Origin: Ashinkailepas kermadecensis
Taxonomy: Eukaryota; Arthropoda; Thecostraca; Neolepadidae
NCBI GenBank assembly: GCA_034440615.1
Contig: JAOTOM010004957.1
Span: 569,581 to 633,580, forward strand
Direction: 5' to 3'
Length of the DNA stretch: 64,000 bases
Every line of letters starts with the position of its first letter. The stretch's first letter is position 1. The notes under the pieces were generated by a model. It saw only the letters and a program-made list of their open reading frames with translations, ran no database searches and was not told where the DNA came from. Shown here one piece after another: positions 11,933 to 22,189 of the stretch. The position numbers and the translations under genes are program-made.

Positions 11933-14900
11933 TTACACTACAAACTGGACACCGTATCGAAGAGGCGGGCGCACTGCGCGACCAGAGCGGGTCCGTAAAC
12001 AGGACCGGAGTGGTGTCGTGGGAGCGGCTGGGGACGCCGCCGGCCCAGGGGCTGGCTCGCGTCGAATGTGGGACGATGGCCCAGGCAGCAGTGGCTGGGG
12101 TCCCAGCAGCGGCACCGGACGATACCGCGAGGTGTGCGGAGGCACAGCGGTCGCCGTCGACGCCTCCGGCTCCGGCTCTAGATGCGCTGGCTTGACGCGG
12201 TCAATGGAGACCACGTCCTGGCGGTGACCACGGTCCAGGGTCATCGTCTTGTCCGTGCGGGTGAGGACCTTGTACGGTCCGTCATACCGGCAGGAGAGTG
12301 GCGGTCTTGTGGCGTCATGGCGGAGAAAGACGTGTGTGGCGTGTTGAAGCGTGCGCGGCACGTACGACCGCGAGGCGGTGACGCGGGGCGGAATGGCGCG
12401 TAGTTGCCGCATGGCGCGACGCAGTTCCGCGGCATAGGACATTGGTGTGATGTCTGTTGCCCCAGGCGACCTCGTGACAAATTCCCCCGGCAGGCGGAGG
12501 GACACTAGGTCCGCGGCCGTGCAGCCGAGATCAGCCTTCAGGGCGGACCGCATGCCCAGCAGGACGATGGGCAGCGCGTCGGTCCGCGTGGGCTGTTCCC
12601 TTGTGGTCAACGCAGCCTTCAGTTGACGGTTCATCCGTTCCACGAGGCCGTTACCTTGTGGGTGGTAACTGGGCGTGCGATGGTGCACACAACCCAGAAG
12701 GCTCGACAGCTCGGCCCACAGGGCAGACTCGAACTGACCTCCACGGTCCGTCGTGATGTGGCTGGGCACGCCGAACCGAGCGATCCACCCGCTGACGAAG
12801 GCGCGGGCAACAGCGGGCGTGTGGGTGTCGCGCAGAGGTATCGCTTCCACCCAGCGGGTGAAGCGGTCCACGCAGGTGAGTAGATGCGTGTATCCATCCG
12901 ACGGCGGGAGCGGTCCCACCAGATCCACGTGAACGGCGCTGAACCGTTCGTCGGGTGTCCTGAACGCGGCTACCGGTGCCTTAGTGTGCTGGTGCACATT
13001 GGAGCGCTGGCAGCGGATGCAGGCTTGCGTCCATGCGCGGATGTCCTTGCGCATGTTGGGCCACACGAATCGACGGGTGACTAGTTCCAGTGTGGCGCGA
13101 ACACCAGGGTGCGCCAGGTTGTGCAGGAGCCGGAACACGTGACGGCGCAGGGGTGTCGGCACCCATGGCCGGGTCACGCCAGTCGACTCATCGACCAGTA
13201 TGGTTCGCCCCGTGGCGAGACGGGCGTCTCGCAGCTGGAGAGAGTGTTCAGACTTGCGGAATGCTGGCAGATCTGGGTCCTCTCGCTGGGCGTCAGCCAT
13301 GGCGTTGAAGTCATCTAGCGGGGGCTGGGGGAGCGAGATGATCGCCACCGTTCGCGACAGCGCGTCGGCCGCCGTGTTGTGACGGTCGGCAACATGGCGC
13401 ACGTCGGTTGTGAACTGGGCGATGAAATCCAGGTGGCGAGTCTCTCTCGGTGAGTGGCGGGCCGTAGCTGTCCCAACAGCGTGCACTAAAGGTTTGTGAT
13501 CGGTGAACACGATAAGTGACCGACCTTCCACGGCGTGGCGGAACTTGTGAAGTGCCGCGCAGACCGCCAGGAGCTCCCTGCCGAACGTGCTGTAGCGCGT
13601 TTCCGCCGGGGTCAGTGTGCGCGAGTGAAACGCCAGGGGCTGCCACTCGCCGTTGACGTGCTGCTGTAGCACCGCTCCAAGGCCAGTGCTGGAGGCGTCC
13701 ACCTGAACACTGAGCGGGGCGTGGGGCACCGGATGTGCCAGGCGAACGGCGTCTCCCAGTGCAGCCTTAACATGTTGGAAGGCGGCTGTGGCCTCGCCTG
13801 TCCAGGGGATGGCCAGTGCTCGGCCACGCTTGCCCCCGGGGCACTTGCTCAACAGCCGGTGCAGGGGCTGCATGATGGTGGCAGCGTCCGGGATGAACCG
13901 ATGATAGTATGCCGCCATGCCCAGGAACCGGCGCAACTGGTCGGTGGTCTGCGGCGGCGGGAAGTCTAGGATCGCAACCACCTTGTCAGACAGTGGTGCG
14001 ATGCCGTCTGCCGACACCTCGTGCCCCAGGAAACGAATCCGGGGAGCGCCCAGCACAGACTTCTGGCGGTGGACGACCCGGCCGTAGTCCTGGAGCCGCT
14101 TGAAGACGAGCCGCAAGTGTTTGCGATGGTCGCTGTGTGTCTAGCTGGCCACGAGGATGTTGTCAATATAGACGAAGCAAGCCGGGAGACCTCGCAGCAC
14201 CTGGTCCATAAACCTCTGGAATGTTTGTGCGGCATTCTTCAGGCCGAACGGCATACGGATGGACTCGTACGCTCCGAATGGCGTCGTGATGTTAGTCTTG
14301 TGTACGTCGCTCGGCTCCACTGGAATGTGTGTGTATGCGCGGACAAGGTCCAGCTTCGAAAATACCTGGCATCCATGGAGGTTGGCCGCGAAGTCTTGCA
14401 GGTAGGGCAGTGGGTAGCGGTCCGGCACAGTCACCTTGTTCAGGGCGCGGTAGTCGCCACATGGACGCCACTCGCCTGGTGTAGACTTTTTCACCAGGTG
14501 GAGCGGTGCCGCCCAATTGCTCTGGGAGGGTCGGATGATGCCTTGTTTAAGCAGGTGCTCAAACTCTTGCCGGGCGATCCGCAGTCGGTCGGGAGCAAGA
14601 CGTCGAGGCCGGGCGAAGCACGGGGGCCCGCGGGTCTGTATGTGGTGCGTCACGTTGTGAGGCACGGCGGTGCCGTCGAGCGGACGCCGCGTGACGCCGG
14701 GAAACTCCTCCCACAACTCGGCGAAGGCTCCAGTGGTCAGAGCTAGGCTGCGCAGGCTGGCTGCGTCCGCGGCGGGCGGGGCGGTACCGGTCGCACACAC
14801 CTGACCGGTGGCCGTACGCAGGGCACGACAGCCCATGTCAACTGCTAGCCGGTAGTGGCCGAGGAAGTCTGCCCCCAAGATGGGAGAGATGACTTCTGCC

Positions 14901-15241
14901 ACGAGGAACCGCCACGGGTAGTGGCGACCTGACAGCACCACGGTGTAGTCGGCGTACCCCAGCGTCGTGATACCGCTGCCGTTGGCGGCTGTCAGGCGTG
15001 GAGCAGCTGCCGCGTCCACCTTGCAACCCGCCGGCAGTTGGGCTGGGGGCAGCACGCTGACCTGTGCCCCTGTGTCGACCATGAGAGTGAGGTCTGCGTC
15101 GGCAACGTGCAGGAGTGGCGCCAAGCGTGCCGGGCCTGTGGGCGGCGCCTGCTCCCTCAGGCCGTCCCGTTTTCCGTCGGCCAGGCGCAGGGTGCTTCGC
15201 ATCGACGAGCATCGGCGCCGAATCGCCGATGATAGTAGCAT
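11933..15241 (-). pseudogene. pol: Gypsy pol: protease, reverse transcriptase, RNase H, integrase; one nonsense codon
   Basis: In order: aspartic protease (DTGAQ at about residue 56), reverse transcriptase ([59 protein letters not shown]), RNase H (PLAFHSRTLTPAETRYSTFGRE, FTDHKPL), integrase with an N-terminal HHCC finger (H..H..CIRC) and a D,D-35-E core (VDLVGP, TTDRGGQFES, GLVERMNRQ), and a C-terminal GPY/F-type module (YDGPYKVL). The polymerase box reads YIDN where YIDD is expected (codon at 14159-14161), losing a metal-binding Asp. Five codons later comes TAG (14141-14143). After it the same frame runs on for 735 codons. Either lesion alone should kill the polymerase. Pol lies in the -1 frame relative to gag, with an 85-nt overlap from the first pol ATG. 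Confidence 0.9.
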
Positions 15242-16053
15242 AGCTGATGCTGCTGTGCCTGCTGTTGTCGTGGCCGTGATCGTGAACGACGGTTCTGTTG
15301 GCGAGACCAGGAGCGACAGTCATCCGTCCTTGTTCCCGGTCGGTCGCTGAGAGCTGTCTCCAGGCGACCGAAGGCGGCCGTCAGCACAGTCACCATGCCT
15401 TGGAGAGCAGTCAGCGCGCTGGCGTCTGATGACATCGCCGTGGCCGGAGCAGGCGGAACAGGCGGGCAGGTTGCGCCGACTGTTGCCACCAAGCTGGGAG
15501 CAGAAGCCTCCAGAAACCTGTCTGCGGCTGTGGCCAGCGTACTTAAAGGCGTGTCTTCCGGAAGCAGGGCCAGCGCTGCTCGGGCCACCTGTGGCAGCCG
15601 CTGCAGGAACAACGTCCTGAGCAGCTCGCTGTCCTGCGGTCCATCCCCTGCGGCGCCCAGCTCAGAGCGCATCCTCAGAAGCAGCTGCGATGGCTTCTGG
15701 TCGCCCAGATGCTGATGCCGCAGGAGAGCCTCCAGGCGGGTGGCCCGGGAGTGCGCCAACCGGTTTCGCAGGGCCGCCGTTAGTGCAGAGTAGCTTGTAG
15801 GCTGAGTGGTGATGATATCTCTCACCTGTGTGGCGACCGGTAGCGGAAGGTTGGCCACCAACAGGTCAACCTTCACTGCCTCGTCGTTGATGCCAGCCAC
15901 GCGGTATGCACAGTCGACCTGGGCTAGCCACAGGTCGGTCTCTTCGGCGGAGAATGGCGGCAATCTGAACGCCGCAAACTGTCGGCCGGACGGTGGTCGG
16001 GACTCCGTCTGCTCAGCTGCCGCGGACGAAGCCTCACCGATGCCTCTGTCCAT
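15157..16053 (-). CDS. gag: Gypsy gag (capsid/nucleocapsid), intact
   Basis: 298 codons. I chose the ATG at 16051-16053 ([10 protein letters not shown]) because the upstream part of the open frame reads through the LTR and primer site. The central region ([20 protein letters not shown], then QVRDII and [10 protein letters not shown]) has the pattern of Gypsy capsids. The C-terminal motif C272-X2-H275-X9-C285-X3-C289 is the CHCC variant described for CsRn1 elements and would bind RNA. The frame ends at TGA 15157-15159. The heptamer GGAAAAC at 15175-15169 (minus strand), 10 nt before the stop, is a candidate -1 slip site leading into pol. No break is seen. Confidence 0.85.
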   Translation of the reverse strand: MDRGIGEASSAAAEQTESRPPSGRQFAAFRLPPFSAEETDLWLAQVDCAYRVAGINDEAVKVDLLVANLPLPVATQVRDIITTQPTSYSALTAALRNRLAHSRATRLEALLRHQHLGDQKPSQLLLRMRSELGAAGDGPQDSELLRTLFLQRLPQVARAALALLPEDTPLSTLATAADRFLEASAPSLVATVGATCPPVPPAPATAMSSDASALTALQGMVTVLTAAFGRLETALSDRPGTRTDDCRSWSRQQNRRSRSRPRQQQAQQHQLCYYHRRFGADARRCEAPCAWPTENGTA

Positions 16054-16078
16054 GCTTGATGACAGGCCGTTGTCCGGG

Positions 16079-16096
16079 ATCACGTCGGGGTCACCA
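16079..16096 (-). promoter_or_regulatory. Primer binding site, tRNA-Trp type
   Basis: Read on the minus strand: TGGTGACCCCGACGTGAT, beginning two bases after the LTR. It is complementary to the known 3' end of animal tRNA-Trp (TCACGTCGGGGTCA plus CCA). CsRn1 elements are known to use this primer. Confidence 0.85.
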
Positions 16097-16098
16097 AA

Positions 16099-16429
16099 TG
16101 TAGCGGCTTGGGTGGCTACGTTTCTTATGACGTGCCCGTTGGCTAGCTCCAAAGATCCGTAACTTGTCGGTACGTATATCGGGCGGCGACAGCGAGAACC
16201 ACAGTGCGAGAGTGCGAGAGAGAGAGACAGTTTGCGTGACACGTTATACACAGTCACAGACGACGTGTCCGAGTGCGGTTCGGCAGCAGCGGCCCGTACG
16301 CACGCGCAATGATCTGAGCGAGGTCACGGGCGGTACTGGCGAGCGGCCAGTTGCCGGGCGTCTCTGCGCAGGCGCATAACAATGTTCGGCGCGTGACACG
16401 CTTGTGCTGTCAGAGCACGAGTTACTACA
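16099..16429 (-). repeat. 5' LTR of the Gypsy element (331 bp)
   Basis: Ends are TGTAG...CTACA, a 5-bp inverted terminus with TG/CA ends. It is next to the primer site on one side and the CTAT duplication (16430-16433) on the other. It would hold the promoter and polyadenylation signals. No full partner remains at the 3' side, so LTR divergence cannot be used to date the insertion. Confidence 0.85.
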
Positions 16430-16542
16430 CTATTGCCTATGCTGTCACTATTGGCATATCCATGAGATGGTAATGCCACTTCTTCCCTCCCCACTCCATT
16501 ATCTAGTTTCCCTGAAGTTTCAGGTTCCCCTAGTTTCCCCAC
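16430..16542 (-). pseudogene. ORF2 N-terminal linker of LINE copy B, cut off by the Gypsy insertion
   Basis: The start MGKLGEPETSGKLDNG at 16542 reads to the junction at 16430. The continuation lies beyond the Gypsy element from 11816 down. ORF2 starts 5 bp after the ORF1 stop. The matching linker in copy A is at 6075-6266, rich in Ser, Arg and Gln. Confidence 0.7.
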
Positions 16543-16547
16543 CCCAT

Positions 16548-17504
16548 CTAGTTTCCATGCTCATATACCTTACTTAACACTTGCACCCCCTTCTCGGAGA
16601 AGTGCAGGCCGTCCCTTTGATAGAGGTCCCATGAGCTATAAAACCTGCACCACTTGTCAACAAAGGTCAAACCTAACTCATTGCAGAGCCTACCTACCCT
16701 GGCATTGGCTGCCAGTGCCCTAGAGCTCCACTCGGGGGAGACTCCAGCCCTGGGCAGAATAGCCGTCACAATAACTCTGCTTTCGCTTTGCTTCAGGGTG
16801 GCCAGAAGGGCCCTGTAGTCCTGCAGCAGCTCACTCCTAGCAGGACCTATGTTATTCATTCCTATCTGCACTACAACTGCACTAAACTGGTTCTCACTGG
16901 TGGCCTGTGCTACCACTGGGACCAGGTCTTTGACCTTGGCACCAGGCCTGGTGATGCACCTCCTGCCTCTACGACCTTTGCATAATACCCTATCTAAATG
17001 CCTCACACGAGAGTCCCCTACAACTAGCACTTTCTCCTTGCTGCTATCCTTGCTGCTATCCTTGATGCTATCCTGGGGGCAGTCCTCCAATGCCTGAAAC
17101 CTATTCGATGTTGCTATGCCTGCCTGTTGAGCTGCTTGGCTAGGTTTCCTTCCACTCCTACCACCTGCCACCTGCCATTCACTGCCCCCTTTCTTAGGCT
17201 CACGCCTCCAAATCCTCCACCCCCTGACTTTAAACCACTGCCCCTATGAGCTACAACTAGAAATATTATGTTCACTAGGAGCACTTCTCTCTACAGATAT
17301 CTCTGCCACCTCCACAGCAGGGGAAGCCTCAGTTACCTGGTGGCCAGCGACCACCTGGGCATAGGATGCCCCAGCTACAGACTGACCCCTAAATGTTTCC
17401 TATCCTCGGCTACCCTTTGCAGCAAGGGCAGCCCTGAGCTGGGAAAGCTCTGCCTTAAGGGCCCTAACCTCCTCCTCTAGTGCTTGTATCCTGGTTGAAA
17501 CCAT
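16548..17504 (-). pseudogene. ORF1 of LINE copy B: coiled coil plus SGNH/GDSL-type esterase
   Basis: ORF1 from the ATG at 17504 opens with a 34-residue amphipathic stretch (IQALEEEVRALKAELSQL) typical of a coiled coil. TAG at 17400-17402 is the first break, with a further stop about 180 bp on. The open part, 16548-17171 (207 codons), has the SGNH hydrolase blocks: VVGDSRVRHLD with the nucleophile Ser, QIGMNNI for the oxyanion Asn, and RDGLHFSEKGV with the catalytic Asp and His. CR1-clade ORF1 proteins of this kind are known to carry an esterase domain that may interact with membranes or lipids. The final residues (EHGN) lead to the stop at 16548. Confidence 0.82.
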
Positions 17505-17800
17505 TCTACAGGCTGCAGCTTATTTCTAGATTTAGATTGAAAAGTAACTTGCTGCAAAATGATTTACAAAATAACAGAGCAGAGAAAAATAACTGACAAA
17601 GCTTAGGTGTATGCTAGTTCCTAACTATGCAGCACTTACAAGGTAATCGCTGTGCTGAAAATTGATGGTGTTTTTAAAGAAAGAAGAAAGCACTCGCTAA
17701 ACAGCTGCCAAAAATTTAATAAATAGCTGAAAACACTGACACAGTAGAAAAAGACAGATAAAAACCCTACGACAAAATGGCGCTGGGCAGCCTCGCTATA
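17505..17800 (-). other. 5' UTR of LINE copy B
   Basis: AT-rich leader between the ORF1 start and the likely 5' end of the element near the CAGCGCCATTTTGTCGTAGG block (minus strand). No open frame. The end point is uncertain by tens of bases. Confidence 0.5.
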
Positions 17801-20690
17801 TTGAAATAGTATAATCTACTTGTTAAAAAATGTTTATTAGATAAAAACTATGCCAATATATGCACAGAAGTAATTGCTAAATACCTATATGCAGTTTAGT
17901 CTAGTAAACTGCCCTGTTCTGCAACGACTTATCTGGTAAGTAGGAGCTCCACAACGACGTGTTTCCACCTTGACACCTGGCGGCAACTGTATAGCCACTG
18001 GGAAGACAAAGCGTTCTGCAAAATGCAGTGACTGGATCCGAGAAAAGGCAGGATGGGGTCGGTGGACATGACGCTGCCCGAGCTGGAGGGTGGGGTCGGT
18101 GGCCATGACGCTGGCCGAGCTGGAGGATGGGAAATGGCTTCGGGAAGAAAGCAAAAGTACAGCAAGCTTGCCCCCCCGGTGACGCCGCCCCGGGTCGCGA
18201 TAATACCTGGCGGTACACCGGCGTTATTGGCAGCGGGTTGTATGCCGCAGAGCTATGGGTGGCGTGCTAAAATTCTTCGTTCGTGCATTATGTATTTTTG
18301 TGTCGAACATTCGTCCATTGGCGGATAATTACATGCAATTCCAGGAGTGCCTTTCTATTGAAAGCAACAGACTCTTAAAGCTTTCACGTGTACTTTTCCA
18401 CCGGGTTCTATGTTAAGTTTCAGTGCTGCTAGGCAGGTTTCAGGGGTGCACAGGGATCCTAAAAGTCCTAAAAGAATACAATTATCCACCCATGCCTTCG
18501 GCCATCTGTCTCTTTCGCCGTCCCGTCCCCCAAATGTTATGCCCCTTCGCTGTACTGTACCTCCACCGACCTGCCCCTTCGCCCGTACTGTGCCCCACCG
18601 TCCTGCCCCTGTGTTGTACCTTCCCTTTTTCAGTTCCTTCCCTCCCAGTCACTCATCTTAGTCTCCTCGCTATCCCTTCCCCTTGTCATTCCTTCCTCTC
18701 GCTGTCCCATTAATCCATCCGCTATCCCATTCGGCCCCTTTGCCATTCCGTTTCATCCTTCGCCGCCCCTTTGTTGTTCCGCTTCAATCCTTCTCCGCCC
18801 CGTGCTGTTCATCCGCCGTGGGCGTTGCCACATATTTGGAATATGGAGGGACGAGGGAGACGAGATCGATCTTTCCTATACAGCATCATTGGCGTGATAT
18901 TCAATTTTACAAAGTTTGGGGGACGTGTTCCCCTCCCTCGTCCTCCGCCGTGGCGACGCCCGTACCATCCGCCATTCCCTCGTCTTCATATCCCGTCCCC
19001 TCAACGTCTTTATTAGTAATCAAAGGGAAGCCAACATGACCTTGGATAAACCATCAACGCCCATATGGAGGAGAGTGGCGGTAGTGCCTTTCACTTACTT
19101 CCCGTTAAATCGGTCCCCAAATCGCATAAAAATGTTTCAAATGCTCTCGGAAAAGTCCGACTGCCCCCATTTTTCAATGCCGGACTGCATAACGCCTTAG
19201 AGTTTTGCCCACCGATATTGCGCCAGTCGTAGAGAAATCGATACCCCGGACGAGTGTCCCCCACCTCAACCACCAAGATTGTAATTGCTTCATCTGCCAC
19301 CGTTTGTGCATGTGAAAATATGAGTACGAAATTGTTCACGTGCGAATAATTGCACCTGCCTGAGTCAGCTCACGAATACCTTTTGTGTATTTTTGCGTAT
19401 ACAAAAACAAATGCAATACGAATATCTGCCCACGACGTCCTGGATATGCGAAGATACGTACCCAAATGTTCGCACCTGCCGAACTTCGTAGGGGGAATAC
19501 TGCGTATCGAAACATTGTACGAAGGTTTACAATAGGAATGTCCATGCACACAAACACATACACACACACATACACATGCACACACACATGTGTGTGTACC
19601 AGGATTTGCATACAAGGAATTGCGATACCTTTTTTCCACGCGGGGATTTGTCCGGCGACCGTCGCCACGACCCGCCAGTTTATTGACGCACGTGACCACT
19701 TATGGCGCCACTCTGGGAGAAACTACGCAGATCGTCGTTCGCCGGGCGTGGTATCGATCACACTGCAGTACACTGCAGTCGGCCGGCTCGGGCTCAGATC
19801 CAATAGAACGGGTGTGCTCAGGTCGAGAACAAAAGACTCGCTGAGGAGTGAATGGGGAATACTCGTCAAACACAACACATTCGCTGCGGAGGGTATGGGA
19901 AATACTCGTCACGATTTGGGAATGGAAACTGACCGAGAAATGAAAGTTACGTATCTGTAATCGGTGTGCTACTGCGAGCTGCTGGATATGCTGACTGGAC
20001 ATGGCTGGATGTTTGGCATGACCTTACCGAGAAAAGGTCATGATTAAGCTCACGGGTGCAAACAGTAATGAGGTGGGGCAACGGGGTTTGTTCATACGCA
20101 TGTGGCTGCGCACTGGCCGCGCAGTCAGGGTAACCAACTTCGTGGGGACCTGCCAAATTGGTTTCTCAGTGTCCCTTGCGAAACCATATGGGGAATGAAG
20201 CATCCGATGAGAAACCGCGCCAGAAGACGTCTACGTCCAAAAGCAAACACAGCGGGTCGACATCAGGTATATATCTGGGATTGGCCTGTCACGGCGAGTT
20301 CTTCAAAATGTGACATGGTTCAGGTCACATGTGACATGTGACATGGTTCGGTCTGGGCAGCAGAAATATGCCAAGTCAGTCCCGCGTGTCCCATGCTAAA
20401 GCCTATTAAACTGGAATTAAAGCAACTGCTACCTTATCCATTGTCCTCGCCGTAAACCCATGTGACTGGTGACGTTTTCTGCGGTCAGAGTGTCTGACGA
20501 AGCAGTGATGCAGTGCTCTGGTGATATAATTACAAACGCATGGGCACTGGAATCGCAATGAACGGTCCGAGACAGACGTAGCCCACCTGTCCGTATAGGT
20601 TATAGACTATAGGCCATGGGCTATAAAGGTTATAACTTGACTGGTGGAATAATGTTCCACTTTCAGTACCGTCATTCAGTGTTTAGTCGC
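17801..20690. other. No gene recognised; small local repeats only
   Basis: Contains two copies of a 37-bp segment with GGGTCGGTGG and CATGACGCTG (about 18053-18127), a pyrimidine-rich tract at about 18510-18830, and a (CA)n-rich stretch at about 19556-19600 ending in an ACACACATGTGTGTGT palindrome. Open frames here are short, overlap on both strands and show no domain I know. Confidence 0.5.
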
Positions 20691-20794
20691 AGAATTACCT
20701 GAATTTGATCCATATGTTCACTCGCCTTCTTCAGGTATTGCCAGCAGTCGTAGTCCGAACCTGAGAGCCACTTCACAAAGTATTCTTCGGCACA

Positions 20795-21774
20795 GTGGCC
20801 GATCTTGTGGCCCTCTCGCAGTGGCTGATTTTCGACCGGTTGGGGAGGGGAAATTCCATAGTATTTTCTTGTGTGGTGGTAAGAGATTTCATTCCGAACT
20901 CGATGCGCTGTTTTAAGTGTCAGAAGTATGGCCACACAAACCAATACTGTCGAAATTGTCCCATGTGCAGCAAGTGTGCTTCCTCTGATCATACCAGCGA
21001 ACATTGTACTTCTGAAGTGTCATTCTGTGTAAACTGCGGTAGAGGACAGATCCGCACTCGTCGTTCGATCGCGCCTGCCCCGGCTACTCGGGAGAGAAGG
21101 AGATTATCACCATCAAGCACACGCAAAAAATAACCTTTCGAGAAGCCCGAAAACTTTACGACCACACTCATCCGAGAATATCGTACGCAACAAAAGTAAA
21201 AAATACCACCACGCCGTTTCCACACCAAAATCAGACAATTAAAACCAACGAACTGGTCGCAACACTGAGCGAACTTCTCGGCTCATTCGGTGTACCTATG
21301 ACCTCATCAACGATGCAAAAGCAGCGCGAGCCTCCTTCTGATGTGGCTGCTCTGCCGCCTGCTCTTCCGCCTGCTCTGCTGAGCGAGCTGCCGAAGAGTG
21401 GAGTCTTGCCCAGCCGACTAAGAGACCCGGCAAACACACAAACGTCAACCCGAAATCCTTACCCTCCACGTCCACCGAGTACACTCCTACCCAATTCACC
21501 CCTGTCCCCTCCAAGACTACTCCCAATCCCCCACCCCCAACAATTACTTCAGGAGAAGCCGACGTGGCTTCCCGACGGGTTCCGGTGGTGGCACCCTCGA
21601 CAGACTGACCAGGTCTCACGGTCAACGTCCTCCCGAGGGCTCCAGATATGGGGGCGTCTGGCCTGGCAGCTCGGTCTGGGCCCGGAGACTCCTCGCCGAG
21701 CTCACGGGCTGTTCGGAGCGAGTTCCCTAAAGCTACCCCTCTACAATCGCCAGCTTCCCAAACCAGTCCTGTGA
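20795..21774 (+). pseudogene. ORF1 of the I-clade LINE (zinc-knuckle RNA-binding protein), broken
   Basis: The first part (to 21133) shows two CX2CX4HX4C zinc knuckles (CFKCQKYGHTNQYC and CSKCASSDHTSEHC) and the start of a third (CVNC) before a frameshift. This triple-knuckle arrangement is usual for ORF1 of I/Jockey-type LINEs, where it binds the element RNA. The second part (21298-21774, another frame) is rich in Pro, Ser and Gln, as ORF1 C-termini often are. N-terminal sequence before the knuckles is not recognisable. Confidence 0.7.
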
Positions 21775-22189
21775 CCACCACAGGTACTGTGAGGGTGATG
21801 GGTTCGCTTCCCATACCACCCCGCGGTGGTGAAAAGCGGTACGCTGGACTCCCCCGCCTCTGGACGCAAGCGATTACCCCAGTGGGCACCATCACCGCCA
21901 GGGCGGGGAGGCCCGAAATCTCGTCTGAGATCATCCGTGGAGAGAACATCAGCTTCATCTTCATGGTGCATTTGCGTTACGCTTTACTTGCATCTGCTGT
22001 CATTGGCGGCCCTCATTCAAGAATACGGGCGGAAACACAATTTTAACATACTTTATATACGCTACACCTCGCCAACCTATGCACTCACTAGCTTTACAAT
22101 GGACCCTTGAGATAGTGAGTGTCTTCTGTGATAGTAGCGGATTTATGTACATATCTACTTTAGCTCGTTTTAATTGAATCAGCCTCGGT

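Larger units (their letters stand above)
11817..16429 (-). mobile_element. Ty3/Gypsy LTR retrotransposon, CsRn1-type, inserted in LINE copy B
   Basis: The element is read on the minus strand: 5' LTR (16099-16429), primer site (16079-16096), gag (15157-16053), pol in a -1 frame (11933-15241), 84-nt trailer, polypurine tract (about 11836-11846) and an 18-bp stump of the 3' LTR (11817-11834). Two traits point to the CsRn1 group: a primer site matching the 3' end of tRNA-Trp and a CX2HX9CX3C gag motif in place of CCHC. Coding damage is light (one nonsense codon, one changed catalytic residue), so the insertion is recent compared with the host LINE. No envelope gene is present. Confidence 0.92.
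8772..17800 (-). mobile_element. CR1-like LINE, copy B, near full length, split by a Ty3/Gypsy insertion
   Basis: Homologous to copy A (2800-6535) and longer at the 5' side. The 3' end at about 8772 has two 8-bp TTTATGTC units after GGGCCCTTGTGGCTC, as read on the minus strand. From 3' to 5' it holds ORF2 (about 8880-11816 and 16430-16542), ORF1 (16548-17504) and a 5' UTR reaching about 17800. A 4.6-kb Gypsy element (11817-16429) sits in the N-terminal linker of ORF2. Removing it and one CTAT rejoins the sequence as found in copy A. ORF2 has several breaks of its own, so the LINE was not necessarily active when the Gypsy element landed. The exact 5' end is inferred from where the leader-like sequence stops. 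Confidence 0.9.

Noticed and set aside
11817..11942. A 125-bp left LTR ending at CTACA (11937-11941)
   Set aside because: Its interior has no similarity to the 5' LTR, and the end falls inside the pol stop region; a polypurine tract plus 18-bp stump explains the sequence better.
12182..15350. Numerous plus-strand open frames of 60-241 residues
   Set aside because: They are shadows opposite Gypsy gag and pol.
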